Below, in pieces: positions 9,908-18,874 of a stretch of DNA of 64,000 bases; the first letter of the stretch is position 1, and every line of letters begins with the position of its first letter. The stretch comes from Candidatus Bathyarchaeota archaeon. Lineage in GTDB: Archaea > Thermoproteota > CALKCG01 > B24 > DRYS01. Both the position numbers and the translations under genes were made by a program. The stretch covers positions 64,988-128,987 of the forward strand of contig JAGTQC010000003.1 in NCBI GenBank assembly GCA_018396535.1, read 5' to 3'. The notes beneath the pieces are model-generated. The model saw nothing but the letters and a program-made list of their open reading frames with translations. It was not told the origin of the DNA and searched no databases.

Positions 9908-11893
9908 TTAACTTTCTGTTTCATGTTCGAGAGCTCCTATATCAGGTGCTTTTCCATAGTAGTTATCGTTGAAATTCGGTATGTATACTCCTGCATCTAT
10001 GCACGGGCTATTTGAGGATAGTCTAAAATCCATTATATCAGGTGAGATGAAAAGGCTATCTGCAGAGATACCATTCTTTTCTAGGTTTAGTAAAGTTCTT
10101 AGTGTATATAGGGTTGTATATTCTTTTCCCTGTATAATCACGAACTTTGAATGAAGCCCGCTTATGTACATGTTATCATAATCGTAGCTACTCTCATCGT
10201 ATACGGTATCTGCTAATATGTAATTGTCTGATGATAAATGTAGTATATTGTTACGTGTAATTAGACGTGAGAATTTAGCGCTTGTATCTCCTATACCTAT
10301 AGGGGGTTGTCTCCATTCTGGTGAAGGCTGTGTTATCGATGAATAGAAGGTGTTATGGTATAGGTATTTCCATCCGCTGGATGCGTATCCGCTATTCAGT
10401 TTCACACCCATTAAACGGAAGTCTATACAGATGTTTCTGAAGACGTATATAGGTCCGTATGTTATCGGAGCTAGGGATATAGCACATAAGGAGTTTACTA
10501 TGAAGTTATTCCACATCCTAAAATTTATCCCAGATCCTTCCGGTTCTAATCCATCATCTCCTACGTTCGCTATATAGTTATCGTGTATATCTGTATCCCT
10601 TATTATCGTCGTATTATAGAGATCTCCCCATGAGGATGCTGCTATACCGTTGAATAATCCCTCAATCCTGTTAAACCTTACGACATTCCCAGATCCTGCA
10701 TGACTGAGAGATACGCCAGAACCCTCTGCTTCTGTACCTTTAACCATATCCCATGGCCATTTGATTATACCTGTATCCCAGATAACATTATTCTGGATTA
10801 TACAATCTGCTACACGTTGGGAGAGTAGGATACCGGTATTAACGTTATGTATATGGCATCCTTCGATTATACATCCTCTATAACCTCTCCTCACAGCTAC
10901 CCCGCATGATGCATAGGCTACTTCTATATCAGCTATCCTTACATAATTACCGGATATCCGTATCAGATAATCTACGAACGATACATGTAGCTCCACCCTA
11001 GATGGATGAGCACCATCGAGTGTAGCTATGTATAATCGGCCTGTCGAAGAATCGTAGAACCAGCCACCCCTATATCCTACCCTCGCTGCTAGGAGATCTT
11101 CAAGAGATGTATAATGGTAGAGCCTCTCTACTCCTTGAGCGATATAGGTTGGCTCTCTACGAACATCTAAGAAGTATACCCCTTCCCTATATTCTATCCA
11201 CTCCACTCTGCCATCCAGTATACTCCTATCCGAACCATATAGTGTAGCTATCTCGTCAGGGTATCCTTTAATCGTTATATATCTATCTGGGAGACCTGAT
11301 ATAGCTACATCTACAGTTCCATTTACATAATATACTCCCCCCCTCAAGTATAGTGTATCGCCTGGCTGAAGCTCTGATACAGCTCTAGATATAGTTCTCC
11401 AAGGCTGCTCGAAGCTTCCAGGATTCCTATCATCACCATCCGGCGATACGTAGAACACCCTCCCTATGGCACCATATACATCACTAGGTTCAGATCTAGT
11501 TTTGAAGACTGTATGTAATTCAGATCGATCCACACCATCTGGATCTTCGATAGTGATTATAATCTCGTACTCTGTACCAGGATTAAGGTACACTAGGCTT
11601 CCGGCTAGTTGCTTCAATTCTCTTAGAGGTGAAAGAGGATGCCCCTCCCTCCACACCCTATCTACCGTAGATCTAAACCTAACAGAGGCTTTATTATTAA
11701 AATTCTCATCGCCTTGATAAGTAACTATTATCCCGGCAGAGTTTATAGTTGGGTAGACAGCTACATCTAAGATTCTAGTAGCTTTCTCAGATCCTAAGAC
11801 GAAGTAGAAGATAGAGATGGTAGCAGAAGATATTGAAATAGCTATGATTAAAAGAATAGCAATCAGCTTCCTTCTATTCATCAGAATCCCCAT
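9908..11893 (-). CDS. Membrane-anchored right-handed parallel beta-helix protein
   Basis: A 661-residue extracytoplasmic protein. The N-terminus is a signal anchor (NRRKLIAILLIIAISISSA). Residues about 40-130 resemble a fibronectin III-like beta sandwich ending FKTRSEP. Then comes VFYVSPDGDDRNPGS with PWRTISRAV and LRGGVYYVNGTV, the DUF1565 opening of parallel beta-helix proteins. The following repeats carry alternating N and I ladders (CIIQNNVIWDTG, DNYIANVGDDGLEPEG). The C-terminus ends DIGALEHE, a common end for this fold. Such proteins include pectate lyase-like enzymes and passive cell-surface fibres. No obvious catalytic motif can be assigned. It is monocistronic and convergent with the phosphodiesterase gene. 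Confidence 0.8.
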   Translation of the reverse strand: MGILMNRRKLIAILLIIAISISSATISIFYFVLGSEKATRILDVAVYPTINSAGIIVTYQGDENFNNKASVRFRSTVDRVWREGHPLSPLRELKQLAGSLVYLNPGTEYEIIITIEDPDGVDRSELHTVFKTRSEPSDVYGAIGRVFYVSPDGDDRNPGSFEQPWRTISRAVSELQPGDTLYLRGGVYYVNGTVDVAISGLPDRYITIKGYPDEIATLYGSDRSILDGRVEWIEYREGVYFLDVRREPTYIAQGVERLYHYTSLEDLLAARVGYRGGWFYDSSTGRLYIATLDGAHPSRVELHVSFVDYLIRISGNYVRIADIEVAYASCGVAVRRGYRGCIIEGCHIHNVNTGILLSQRVADCIIQNNVIWDTGIIKWPWDMVKGTEAEGSGVSLSHAGSGNVVRFNRIEGLFNGIAASSWGDLYNTTIIRDTDIHDNYIANVGDDGLEPEGSGINFRMWNNFIVNSLCAISLAPITYGPIYVFRNICIDFRLMGVKLNSGYASSGWKYLYHNTFYSSITQPSPEWRQPPIGIGDTSAKFSRLITRNNILHLSSDNYILADTVYDESSYDYDNMYISGLHSKFVIIQGKEYTTLYTLRTLLNLEKNGISADSLFISPDIMDFRLSSNSPCIDAGVYIPNFNDNYYGKAPDIGALEHETES

Positions 11894-11944
11894 TCTAGAA
11901 AATCTATCTTTATCATAATAAGTTTTAGCCTATCGTTTAAGAAA

Positions 11945-12018
11945 GGCCGCCGCCGGGATTTGAACCCGGCCTCCAGGCTCCACAGGCCTGTGCGCTGCCA
12001 GGCTACGCTACGGCGGCC
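11945..12018 (-). tRNA. tRNA-His (GUG)
   Basis: Read on the minus strand the sequence folds as G(-1) plus acceptor GCCGCCG/CGGCGGC with discriminator C73. The D arm is GCGT/GCGC, the anticodon arm CAGGC/GCCTG around CTGTGGA, the variable loop has four bases, and the T arm is CCGGG-TTCAAAT-CCCGG. The encoded G(-1) opposite C73 is the tRNA-His identity feature. No CCA and no intron are encoded. A TATA-like CTATATAG lies about 35 bases upstream on the minus strand, near 12052. Confidence 0.96.
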
Positions 12019-12102
12019 GTTATTCATCAGGGTTTAATGTATAATCCCCTCTATATAGGTTTGAATACTTAACTATAAGGGTTTAGGCTCTTCACGATAT
12101 AG

Positions 12103-13719
12103 TTGTGGTTGGTGATAACCGTGGGGTTTAATAGGTGGGATGCTGAATCTTGGATCGACAGAGTTGAGCCTAGCTGGTTTACTCCTAGACTAGGTCGTAG
12201 AGTTTATAGGTTTATAAAGCCTATTAGAGAGTTTAAGTTATGGTCTGGTAGTGGAGAGATATTCTGTTCTCGTATACCGCCAGATGCATCTATAGATTCT
12301 ATCCCATCCTACAATTATTCTACAGCATATCTTCTAACGTCTGGTATACTTTCGTCTATAAGATCCGTTAGTAAGGTTCTAGTAAAACCCAATAATACAG
12401 GCTTTATAGGAGCTTTTATAAGCGATCCCAGGCTTCGTAAGATTATGCGTATCCATGGTATCAGCTTGGATCCAGATCTACAGCCTATAGCCTCTCAACC
12501 CTCTATGATCGCAGGTATAGTAGATGCTCTCATAGATCATGGAGTAGATGTAATCGATATAGGTGAGAATATGCTTTGGCGTGGTGGCACTCCTAGAGCC
12601 TTCTGGGAGACTGGATACCTAAAGATATTCAGGGGTGAAAGGTATCGTGGTAGAGTATTCTTCGTAGATTTCTATGAAGGTGAATCTATAGAGTTAGAGA
12701 CTATAAAGTTGGATAGTGTTGACGGGTATGATCTAGGATTCTATACCGAAGCTAAGCCTCCTAGAGCGTTATTCGATGAAAACTATGATCTAGTAATAAT
12801 AGCATCGTTAGCTAAAACCCATAATTGCTCATACTACTCGCTTATAGCTAAAAATTTTAGTGTAACATGGAATCCTAGAAGGATTAGATGGCGCATACAC
12901 GGTATACCTTTAAGGATATTCAATGATAGAGGTTATATCGAAGATATACTCGGATTAGAAGCTGCGGAAGGTATAGAGTATAGGGTGTATACGATTTCAT
13001 CAAACGATAAACGTTACGTGATAATATCTAATGGCTTACTCTCCTCATCCCCCCTATCAGTATACGAAGTTGGAGGAGAACTGCTAGCTCAAGTCGATCC
13101 GCACCATCTAGAAGGTCTCAGCCTCTCTACATTGATGATAGGTATAGGATACCTGATAGCGAGATTTTCGGTAATATACTCCGCGATCGTTAAAAAACTT
13201 AAAGCTAAAGGTGCTAAGATCGCTGGGTTGATATCGGGTATAGTCGGTCAAGAAGGTGAGGGTCCACTTATATACGGTTACAGGAGGTTCGGAGGGTTTG
13301 CTTTAGCTGGTTTCGATACACCAGCTCTAGAAAGCTTAGCTCTAGATATAATGTTCGGTTATAGCAATCTAAATTTCATAGATCAGATGCGTATATTGAA
13401 TCGTAGATTAGCTAGAAGATATAGGGTAGAGAAAGCCATACCAGATATATCATACCCATGGACTATAGATCTACTAGCTAAACTTACAGGAGAACATCTA
13501 GATCCGAGAGATTTAACAGTTACATTGATAGATTTCGTAGGGAGGGAGATAAGAAACCCGTGGGATATAAGATCTGGAAGACCGTTCAAACCTTCTAAAG
13601 CATTATACATCCCTCAACTAGAGTGGATTAAGCTATTGTACACGGATAGACGTATCTTCAAAAGATCTATGGACTACGTAGATAAGGGTATAGAGATACC
13701 GTTAATACCACCATCATGA
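12103..13719 (+). CDS. DUF362 domain protein
   Basis: A 538-residue protein of unknown reaction. It carries DUF362 landmarks: VLVKPNNTGFIG (about residue 95), a segment with HGVDVIDIGENM where this family approaches a putative substrate, and SLAKTHNCSYYSLIAKNF with the conserved Lys-Thr-His and Lys-Asn. DUF362 proteins are often fused to or next to ferredoxins; none is present here. Start is TTG with GTG 12112 as an alternative. The M24 peptidase homologue begins seven bases after its stop, so the two are almost certainly co-translated. It probably lies in the cytoplasm, as no signal or membrane segment is seen. Confidence 0.75.
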   Translation: MWLVITVGFNRWDAESWIDRVEPSWFTPRLGRRVYRFIKPIREFKLWSGSGEIFCSRIPPDASIDSIPSYNYSTAYLLTSGILSSIRSVSKVLVKPNNTGFIGAFISDPRLRKIMRIHGISLDPDLQPIASQPSMIAGIVDALIDHGVDVIDIGENMLWRGGTPRAFWETGYLKIFRGERYRGRVFFVDFYEGESIELETIKLDSVDGYDLGFYTEAKPPRALFDENYDLVIIASLAKTHNCSYYSLIAKNFSVTWNPRRIRWRIHGIPLRIFNDRGYIEDILGLEAAEGIEYRVYTISSNDKRYVIISNGLLSSSPLSVYEVGGELLAQVDPHHLEGLSLSTLMIGIGYLIARFSVIYSAIVKKLKAKGAKIAGLISGIVGQEGEGPLIYGYRRFGGFALAGFDTPALESLALDIMFGYSNLNFIDQMRILNRRLARRYRVEKAIPDISYPWTIDLLAKLTGEHLDPRDLTVTLIDFVGREIRNPWDIRSGRPFKPSKALYIPQLEWIKLLYTDRRIFKRSMDYVDKGIEIPLIPPS

Positions 13720-13726
13720 TATACTA

Positions 13727-14941
13727 ATGTTGTATCGTATACTAACCCTGGGGGTGGCTGCTATACCATCAGATACAAGTAGAATATATATCGTTAAACA
13801 AGCTATGGAAGATTACGGTATAGATCTACTAGTATGTAGAAATCCTGAGAACGTACTTTTCCTCTCAGGTTACTGGCCTCTAACAGGCTGGTCGCTGATC
13901 CTAATACCGCTAGATGGCGATCCAGTACTCATCATACCTAGATCTGAGATAGATTATGTCGAGGATTCTTGGGTTAAGAATGTATATACATATGAAGCTG
14001 AAAGATTAGAGTATACATGGAATCCATACAGATTCATAATGGAGATACTCGAAGAAATAGGTTTACCTAGAGGTATTAGAGTTGGATGCGAACTCGGCAT
14101 GGAAACTATAGCTACAGGTACGATCGCAGGGGAGGCGAGCTATGCATGCACACCTACCTTCGACCTATTGAGAAAAGTATTTAAAGCTATACTAGTCGAT
14201 GCTACACCTCTACTTTCTAAGCTTAGGATGGTTAAATCCAATTTAGAAGTGGAGAAGGTTAGGTTAGCTTCAAAAATAGCATCTATAGCTATCGAAAAGC
14301 TAATAGAAGCGGTAAAAGAAGGTTTAAGAGAATCTGAGCTTGCAGCTTTAGCTGAATACATAGTTTATTCTGAAGGTATAGGATTCGAGGGTAGGGTTAA
14401 GAGAGCTAGAGGCTTCGCATTCATTATGTCTGGTATAAATACTTCTAGAGCATGGTATCCATTCAATATATCGACGAATCGTAGAATCTTGAGAGGTGAT
14501 CCAATACTAATAGAGTTTAACGTATGCGTGGATGGATACTGGATAGATATAACTAGAACATGGATTCTAGGTAGGCCTACAGATGAACAAGAAGATATAT
14601 TTAATACTCTAGTAGAAGCTCAGGAATCCGTATACAGATCTGAGAATCCAGGTCTTAGAGCCTGCGATGTAGATGATATAGCTAGAAGTATCGTAAGGGC
14701 TAGGGGTTACGATCGATTCTTCCCACATAGGCTCGGTCATGGTGTTGGATTAAGGCTGCATGAGGAACCTATAATCCATCCATTATCGACTACGCTTATC
14801 GAGAAGAATATGATTCATACTGTAGAACCTGGTATATACACAGATAGATATGGGTTGAGATTAGAAGATGTAGTTTTAATCTTAGAGAAAGGTGTAGAAA
14901 ACCTTTTCCCAAGATATAAATTCTTAAGTCTTAGTGAATAA
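13727..14941 (+). CDS. M24 family Xaa-Pro peptidase / creatinase homologue
   Basis: A 404-residue protein with a creatinase-type N-terminal domain (residues about 20-150) and a C-terminal pita-bread fold. Expected metal ligands are mostly there: Asp in DITRTW, His in HRLGHGVGLRLH, Glu in HEEP region and Glu in HTVEPGIY. The first ligand is unusual: the common LIDxG is LIEFN here, so Glu stands where Asp is standard. It may still bind metal or may have shifted to another chemistry. It is coupled to the DUF362 gene with a seven-base gap, ATG start. It is probably cytoplasmic. A dipeptidase (prolidase) role is the default guess. Confidence 0.82.
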   Translation: MLYRILTLGVAAIPSDTSRIYIVKQAMEDYGIDLLVCRNPENVLFLSGYWPLTGWSLILIPLDGDPVLIIPRSEIDYVEDSWVKNVYTYEAERLEYTWNPYRFIMEILEEIGLPRGIRVGCELGMETIATGTIAGEASYACTPTFDLLRKVFKAILVDATPLLSKLRMVKSNLEVEKVRLASKIASIAIEKLIEAVKEGLRESELAALAEYIVYSEGIGFEGRVKRARGFAFIMSGINTSRAWYPFNISTNRRILRGDPILIEFNVCVDGYWIDITRTWILGRPTDEQEDIFNTLVEAQESVYRSENPGLRACDVDDIARSIVRARGYDRFFPHRLGHGVGLRLHEEPIIHPLSTTLIEKNMIHTVEPGIYTDRYGLRLEDVVLILEKGVENLFPRYKFLSLSE

Positions 14942-15189
14942 CAGATAACTTCTCTCCCACATCCCCTCTTCTATCTTATAGTTTTCCTTATCACTTAGAT
15001 CCATGTATATTTAGCTCATTTCGTCTAATCTTGACTTCGATTACTTCTAGATTTTCAAGTAGATGGATATATTAGTATAGCATTAAATGGATATGCTTAT
15101 TTCAACCTATGTATATTTAGCTTTTGCTGATACTATCTTCTGCAAAATATTTAAATATATGCTACCTACATCTATTTTTGTGAGAAGCT

Positions 15190-15552
15190 ATGAGTAGAGG
15201 TGTACGTAGAAAAACTGTCCTTTCAGAAACTGCTGAGGTATTTTATAAGGGAAGATGGGTTAAAGCATCTGAGATAGTACCTGAAAGAGTACCTAAAACT
15301 AAGATAGAGGAAGCAAGAAGTGAGATTGTACGAAGAGTTATAAGCGAGATACAATCTTCAACTGAATCATCACTTACAAGACCAGAACTGATAAAGATAT
15401 GTGAAGAAGTATCTAAAGAGAGAGGATTAAAGAGGAAAGTAAACTATCGATTCCTACTAGAAAGAGGAATCCTAGGTAGACTTAAAGGTACTAGAAGATA
15501 CTTCCTAACAGAGAAAGCTAAGGAACTTTACCCAGAACTCTTCCCAAGCTAA
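15190..15552 (+). CDS. Small basic hypothetical protein, possible winged-helix fold
   Basis: A 120-residue protein I do not recognise. It is rich in Arg, Lys and Glu. Residues 60-115 look like alternating helices ending in GRLKGTRRYFLTEKAKELYP, which resembles the recognition helix and wing of a winged helix-turn-helix, so DNA or RNA binding is possible. Its promoter is clear: an AT-rich AAATATTTAAATATAT lies at about 15144-15160 and the ATG follows 30 bases later, implying a nearly leaderless transcript. Codon use and CTAG density match neighbouring core genes, so it looks resident and not imported. The 250 bases upstream contain no gene. Confidence 0.65.
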   Translation: MSRGVRRKTVLSETAEVFYKGRWVKASEIVPERVPKTKIEEARSEIVRRVISEIQSSTESSLTRPELIKICEEVSKERGLKRKVNYRFLLERGILGRLKGTRRYFLTEKAKELYPELFPS

Positions 15553-15678
15553 ACCATAGCGGAATAATAGCTTAGCATAAAGTATCCTCCTTCAACCTAT
15601 TTTGAACACCATTCTACACCACATATTTATCCCAGCTACAACCTTTAATAGCGAAGTATATCTACTAGATGCTATCGT

Positions 15679-15756
15679 GGGCCGGTAGCTCAGCCTGGTA
15701 TGAGCACCCGGTTCGCACCCGGGAGGTCGCGGGTTCAAATCCCGCCCGGTCCACCA
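15679..15756 (+). tRNA. tRNA-Ala (CGC) with encoded CCA
   Basis: The cloverleaf is acceptor GGGCCGG/CCGGTCC, D arm GCTC/GAGC, anticodon arm CCCGG/CCGGG around TTCGCAC, variable loop AGGTC, and T arm GCGGG-TTCAAAT-CCCGC with discriminator A. The acceptor contains the G3-U70 wobble pair that defines tRNA-Ala. Unlike the other two tRNAs in this window, CCA is encoded directly after the discriminator (15754-15756). No intron is seen. It borders the compositionally different stretch that follows. Confidence 0.96.
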
Positions 15757-15970
15757 TCCTTTAAGTTTAGCTCTCTTAAATATGACATCTTCATCACCAT
15801 GTTTTAGTAGTTGTTGATTTAGCAGGCTAAAATATTGTTATCGTTAAACGACGTTGATATTAGATATCTCAGTATAATAATGTTGCTAGAGGTTAGGGTT
15901 GCTTCCACCGTTTATCTCTGTTCCTTCCATAAGCGTTTCAAAAACTTCTTCAAGATTCATGTAGCGGTAA

Positions 15971-16390
15971 TACCGCCTCACCTATACCGAAATAATTCTC
16001 ATAGTAAAAATGAATCTCATCTCTTCTACCACAGGTCTCAACCGCTTATGGAACACTATCTCAGAGTTTAGGTAGCAGAAGAGTAGATCAGTCTTCTCGG
16101 TTATCGTCTTCGATACACTAGAACATAACTGTAGTAAAGATAAGTTGCTAAAGGCTTTGGGCGAAGACTTAGCGAGGATAAGGAACTTTGAGGATGTAAG
16201 GCTTAATATTATTAGGCCTGAGTGCGCTATAGCTAACCACCTGAGCTCCATAGCCGATATGCAGGTAATCGTCAGGGAGATATGTGGTGCTACATTCCCT
16301 GTAGGGGTAAAGCCGAAAACACCGCTACTAAACATCGAGTTACATGAAGATGAGGTGGTATCGGAAATTAGGTTAACGCCAATACTATAG
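15971..16390 (+). pseudogene. Broken gene, possibly a RecA/KaiC-GvpD-like ATPase C-terminus
   Basis: One frame reads from 15971 to the stop at 16390 as a sensible protein with a single internal TAG at 16073. Before the amber it runs KMNLISSTTGLNRLWNTI, and after it SVIVFDTLEHNC (a hydrophobic strand ending in Asp, Walker B-like), GEDLARIRNFEDV and then GATFPVGVKPKTPLLNIEL near the end. No start with a credible ribosome site is present and the N-terminal ATP-binding half is missing, so I call it a decayed 3' fragment. The KaiC/GvpD resemblance is a weak recollection. On the minus strand near 15957-15880 another short peptide-like stretch (MNLEEVFETLMEG) may be a second remnant. Only one CTAG occurs in about 400 bases, unlike resident genes. 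Confidence 0.5.
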
Positions 16391-16611
16391 CCATTCTTAG
16401 AGATGGTGTTACTCTGTAACTAGGAGCTAAAATACATTCATTAAAAGTTTAATCCCATCTTCTATACGTTTAATAGAGTGAAACTTAAATCTAAACTCTA
16501 ACTTCTATTTCAAATCTAAGTTGGTTGTTAAGATATTACTTATAATTTCAGACATTATAGATATTATTCCAGCAACTTCTTCATATTTTTGAATTATGTT
16601 ATTATAATGTT

Positions 16612-18627
16612 TTAAACCTTCTTCCAAAGTACGATAGCGATCACTACTATAGCTATGAGGAATGCGGCTGCTAGAATCCATGAATTCTCATACCATGCTC
16701 TCTCAGGCTCCATTATCGTGATTGATAACGGGGCTTCCTTCACAACTTCGCTATAGATTGCCTTAACGATCAGGATATGTGTTCCAGTAGGCGCATCTCT
16801 TGATGCTGTTATCGTTAGTATAGCGCTGAATGGCGGGTAATCAGGCTCCCCATAAAACCTATACGAAACCCCTCTTGGAATACCTGAAAGCGAAAGCCTA
16901 ATCTCCCAGCGGGCTTCTCCAGCAGTACGCTCTACCTGAATACTTACGTTCACAGACTTCCCCTTGTACACGGATATGCTACTTGGGATCAAGTTTATAT
17001 GATAATCGAATTTCTCGATGAACTCAGCAACTATATCTATTGAGCCTCCCAGCCAGATAATCGTCGGATTGCTATATCGATCATACGTTACGTCAGCCGT
17101 CGCAACCGCCTTCCACATTTTAAATTCATACTTCGGCTCAGGGATTGCTGTTACATTCAAGTATGTTTCAGCATCAAACCAGTATATCCCCGGAGGCGGG
17201 TTGGTTGTACCTTTACCAGTCTCAGCTCCTATCCCAACCCTATACTGAGTCCTATAGATAGCTTCGATAAAGCCCCCTTCAGGTGGAACCGTTATGTAGC
17301 CCAAAGGTTCGTTTGAAAGTCCTGTTACAGAGTCTAGCCTAAACCTTGTATCCTCAACTATTGATTCAGCTATCTCAGCCCATGCATATACGTGGGTCGA
17401 GCCAACCTCCCAAGTGAAGGTTACAGGTAGCTGATCGGCTCCATAGAACTGGTTATCCACAACTAGGATAGACCTAGCAGGTGAAGGGTTTGTAAGACCG
17501 CTTACTGCAAACGTAACGGTCGCCGTCTGCCGTCCACCGTTGGGGAGGGCTCCGCTTGGAGTGGGCTGCATATATGCTGCTATCGTCATGTTCGAAGTGA
17601 CGACTATGCTTCTCGGGTTTGATGTTGAGTAATCGCTCCAACCGATGAAGATGTAGCTGATATCTGGACTCGGAGAGTAGGGCGAAGTAACTTCAACCGT
17701 ATGGTTTCCTGGAGATACCTTTACACTAACCTTACCCTCCATATCTGTTGTATAATCGATACTGTCGACTCTAACAGTTACGCCATGAATCCCAGTATTA
17801 GCATAGTAAACATAGATTGTTAATGTGAAAGCTTCTGAGGATGTTTGGGTGGTGTACACCGTATAGAGCGTATATAAGACATCTGTGATATAGTTTACAG
17901 CAAGGTTGAGCGATTCAAGAACCCTCCCGACGAAGATAGGATTGCTCCAATCGTAATTCCTATCCATCCAGACGCATGTTAAACCTCTCCCAGATCTATC
18001 GAATGTTGTATCATAAGCTAGTTCAATAGCTGCATCATATGCTGTGATGAATCTAAGCTCCCCGTCAAAGGATAGATATATACTCCACTCCGAATTGTAG
18101 CTTGAAGTTTTCTTACCTACGTAATCTTCGTAGTCGCTGTGGTGTACTTCAGCACCCCACTCTGTACTAGAGCCCATTACATGAGCGAAAACAGCCATAT
18201 CCGCTATGTAATGGGTCATAGCTCCAGCATACTTTGCAGCTGAAGCAAAGTCTCCGAGAAGCATGAATGTCAATGCTTGATTAAACGTTGCGTTAGCCCT
18301 ACGGGCGGCTACATCGTCTATCAGAACTCTATCCATGCTGAAATATATATGGTGGAGGCCTGTATCACCTATACCATCCGGAGCCCGCCCATTATCAGGA
18401 AGCTCTGTTCCATATAGGTAGAGGTTCAGGTTTGTGATTATCCACTGCTTAGCATCGTTTGGAAGCCAGTCTAATGCATGTTCAGCAAGCCAGTCGTGTG
18501 TCCCATATTTCAGAGTGTTCGGGCTGGAGCTATATCCGCCATTACCCCATGCATAACACTCTACGATCAAATAAAACTGCATAAACAGGATTAAAAGCAA
18601 AGCAAGGGTACAGGTTTTTCTCTTCAC
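16612..18627 (-). CDS. Secreted, membrane-anchored zinc-dependent phospholipase C / S1-P1-like protein
   Basis: A 671-residue surface protein. A signal peptide (TCTLALLLILFMQFYLIVEC) is followed by YAWGNGG; cleavage after the Ala would leave Trp first, as in zinc-dependent phospholipase C where Trp1 binds zinc. Further ligands fit: THDWLAEHALDWLP, LHHIYF, THYIADMAVFAHV and HHSDYEDY, all within residues 45-170. Residues about 260-600 are beta-rich repeats of surface-protein type (SPGNHTVEV, IGWSDY, FKMWKA). A final membrane helix and a KKV tail anchor it, so the enzyme domain faces outside. No PLC-type neighbour is present. CTAG occurs only about six times in two kilobases, much rarer than in flanking genes, which suggests acquisition. 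Confidence 0.78.
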   Translation of the reverse strand: MKRKTCTLALLLILFMQFYLIVECYAWGNGGYSSSPNTLKYGTHDWLAEHALDWLPNDAKQWIITNLNLYLYGTELPDNGRAPDGIGDTGLHHIYFSMDRVLIDDVAARRANATFNQALTFMLLGDFASAAKYAGAMTHYIADMAVFAHVMGSSTEWGAEVHHSDYEDYVGKKTSSYNSEWSIYLSFDGELRFITAYDAAIELAYDTTFDRSGRGLTCVWMDRNYDWSNPIFVGRVLESLNLAVNYITDVLYTLYTVYTTQTSSEAFTLTIYVYYANTGIHGVTVRVDSIDYTTDMEGKVSVKVSPGNHTVEVTSPYSPSPDISYIFIGWSDYSTSNPRSIVVTSNMTIAAYMQPTPSGALPNGGRQTATVTFAVSGLTNPSPARSILVVDNQFYGADQLPVTFTWEVGSTHVYAWAEIAESIVEDTRFRLDSVTGLSNEPLGYITVPPEGGFIEAIYRTQYRVGIGAETGKGTTNPPPGIYWFDAETYLNVTAIPEPKYEFKMWKAVATADVTYDRYSNPTIIWLGGSIDIVAEFIEKFDYHINLIPSSISVYKGKSVNVSIQVERTAGEARWEIRLSLSGIPRGVSYRFYGEPDYPPFSAILTITASRDAPTGTHILIVKAIYSEVVKEAPLSITIMEPERAWYENSWILAAAFLIAIVVIAIVLWKKV

Positions 18628-18874
18628 GTTAACCCCCTCCTCTAAAGATATTAGGCTAGTAATCGTTAAATCTTTATTATAACAAGCATTTATCGAGCAC
18701 CGTTACGGTGAAAATCATACAGGCTGAGTCGAAGAAATATGAGGATTGTAAGAACGATGATAAGCTTGGAAAATAGCGTCTACTAGATATATCATTCATC
18801 TAATATTTTATATCCATGTAGGTATGAATATGCTTATATCTCTCATAATACATACGTTACTATTCTGATAATCG

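Noticed and set aside
9737-10015. 92-residue plus-strand ORF after the phosphodiesterase gene
   Set aside because: Its second half overlaps the 3' end of the beta-helix gene and the sequence has no recognisable domain or ribosome site; treated as a shadow.
15982-16335. 117-residue minus-strand ORF
   Set aside because: Antisense to the ATPase-like remnant, low-complexity Ser/Leu composition and no start signal; the plus-strand frame gives the better protein sense.
15754-18700. Attachment-site repeat of the tRNA-Ala 3' end
   Set aside because: No second copy of the T-arm and acceptor sequence was found downstream in the window, so an integrative element boundary cannot be drawn.
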